Origin: an uncultured Collinsella sp.
Lineage (GTDB): Bacteria > Actinomycetota > Coriobacteriia > Coriobacteriales > Coriobacteriaceae
Length of the DNA: 5,735 nt
Direction: 5' to 3'
Assembly: GCA_902494375.1 (NCBI GenBank)
Contig: CABUTL010000107.1
Location: forward strand, 1 to 5,735
Of this stretch, positions 4,677 through 5,735 are shown one piece after another. The translations under genes and the position numbers were made by a program. Each line of letters opens with the position of its first letter. Within the stretch, counting starts at the first letter, position 1. The notes under the pieces are model-generated. The model was not told where the DNA came from and ran no database searches. It was given only the letters and a program-made list of their open reading frames with translations.

Positions 4677-5735
4677 TTACTGCAGGTCCAGCTGGTCCAG
4701 GTATTCCTTGCCGTGCTCCGAGATATGGCGCTTGCGGCCCGCCTCGTCGTTGCCCAGCAACAGGTTAAACATGGTTTCCATCTTGGTGACGTCCTCGGGC
4801 TCCACTTTGATCAGGCGACGCGTCTCGGGGTTCATGGTGGTGAGCCACATCATGTCCGGGTCGTTCTCACCAAGACCCTTGGAGCGGTTGATGGAGCACT
4901 TCTGGTCGCCGATCTCCTTAAGAATGCCGTTCTTCTCGAGCTCGGTGTAGGCAAAGTAGGTCTTTTCTTTGCAGTTGATCTCGTAGAGCGGCGACTCGGC
5001 GATATACACGTAACCCTCGTCGATAAGTGTGGGCACCAGGCGGTAGAGCATGGTGAGCACGAGCGTGCGGATGTGATAACCGTCGACGTCGGCGTCCGTG
5101 CAGATGATGACCTTGTTCCAGTTGAGGTTGTCCAGGTCAAAGGCACCGAGGTTCTTGATGCGCTTGTCCTTGATCTCCACGCCGCAGCCCAACACGCGCA
5201 TGAGGTCCATGATGATGTCGGACTTAAAGATGCGTGGGTAGTCCTCCTTTAGGCAGTTGAGGATTTTGCCGCGGACGGGCATAACGCCCTGGAACTCGGC
5301 ATCGCGCGAGGTACGAATGGCGCCTGCTGCCGAGTCGCCCTCTACGATGTAGATCTCGCGGCGACTCTTGTCCTTGGAGCGGCAGTCGATGAACTTCTGC
5401 ACGCGGTTGGCCATGTCGGTCTTCTGCTGCAGGTTGGTTTTGATGCTCTGGCGCGTTTTCTCGGCGTTCTCGCGCGAACGCTTGTTGATGAGCACTTGCT
5501 CCATGATCTTGTTGGCGGCGTCTTTGTTCTCGATCAAGTAGGTCGAGAGGCGCTCCTTAAAGAACGCCGTCATGGCCTGCTGGATAAAGCGGTTGTTGAT
5601 GGCCTTCTTCGTCTGGTTCTCATAGGACGTCTGCGTGGAGAAGCAGTTGGTCACAAGCACCAGGCAATCCTGCACGTCCTGCCACTTGATGGCGCTCTCG
5701 TTTTTGTTGTACTTGCCCTGCTGCTTGATGTAGGC
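4677..5735 (-). CDS. parE: Type IIA DNA topoisomerase, subunit B (ParE / GyrB family), C-terminal part, runs off right edge
   Basis: The last 352 codons are visible and the frame is open to the right edge, so the GHKL ATPase domain and the start lie outside. Numbering from the edge, residues 1-130 cover the end of the transducer domain (IKWQDVQDCLVLVTN, then SYENQTKK, matching the EGQTK region that carries a conserved Lys near the ATP site). The TOPRIM domain follows, with VEGDSAAG (about 131-138, genomic near 5322-5345) and TDADVDG (213-219, near 5079-5098) as metal-binding motifs, and RSKGLGE then TTMNPETRRL near the C-terminus. The cysteine-containing DCRSKDKSRREIYIVEG stretch leads into TOPRIM. 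The C-terminus lacks the long insert of proteobacterial GyrB. The gene is followed after 45 bp by the subunit A gene, so the two are probably cotranscribed. Gyrase B is the alternative name; pairing with a box-less subunit A favours ParE. Confidence 0.9.
   Translation of the reverse strand, partial: AYIKQQGKYNKNESAIKWQDVQDCLVLVTNCFSTQTSYENQTKKAINNRFIQQAMTAFFKERLSTYLIENKDAANKIMEQVLINKRSRENAEKTRQSIKTNLQQKTDMANRVQKFIDCRSKDKSRREIYIVEGDSAAGAIRTSRDAEFQGVMPVRGKILNCLKEDYPRIFKSDIIMDLMRVLGCGVEIKDKRIKNLGAFDLDNLNWNKVIICTDADVDGYHIRTLVLTMLYRLVPTLIDEGYVYIAESPLYEINCKEKTYFAYTELEKNGILKEIGDQKCSINRSKGLGENDPDMMWLTTMNPETRRLIKVEPEDVTKMETMFNLLLGNDEAGRKRHISEHGKEYLDQLDLQ

Noticed and set aside
2298..5252. A 984-codon open frame on the plus strand
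   Set aside because: It lies antisense to both topoisomerase genes, whose families are clear. It spans the gap between them and the terminator, has a repetitive L/V/D/H-rich composition, and reflects the codon bias of the opposite strand.

Overview
The window reads as a chromosomal segment of a GC-rich anaerobic or microaerophilic Gram-positive bacterium. The best guess is a gut Coriobacteriia lineage such as Collinsella. The basis is the divergent topoisomerase subunit pair, the small cysteine-rich flavoprotein, the GTG start and strong GGAGG-type ribosome binding sites. No rRNA or other phylogenetic marker is present, so this placement is inference.

Layout from left to right. Positions 1-90 (minus) hold the first 30 codons of an unrecognised gene leaving the left edge, with a good ribosome binding site. 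Positions 91-411 are a divergent intergenic stretch with no convincing gene. Positions 412-942 (plus) encode a 176-residue flavodoxin-fold oxidoreductase with a compact cysteine motif. It converges on an ATPase gene at 1050-2144 (minus), and the gap between them holds a 14-bp perfect inverted repeat. The ATPase is an AAA/Orc1-Cdc6-like NTPase with a C-terminal winged helix. Three tandem 19-bp repeats lie immediately upstream and run into its ribosome binding site. An AT-rich palindrome at 2246-2294 and a strong intrinsic terminator at 2301-2354 follow. The right half is a two-gene minus-strand operon: the C-terminal part of a GyrB/ParE-type subunit (4677 to the right edge), then, 45 bp later, a GyrA/ParC-type subunit (2391-4631) that ends at the terminator.

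The two topoisomerase genes encode the two halves of one heterotetrameric type IIA enzyme, ATPase/TOPRIM plus DNA cleavage. The cleavage subunit lacks a recognisable GyrA box, so it looks like a topoisomerase IV-type decatenase rather than a supercoiling gyrase. The ATPase is a separate transcription unit. Its repeats and DNA-binding domain suggest, but do not prove, autoregulation. The flavoprotein has no visible functional link to its neighbours.

No tRNA, rRNA, CRISPR array or insertion sequence was seen. The least explained features are the 19-bp repeat array with its ATPase, the AT-rich palindrome and the convergent inverted repeat.
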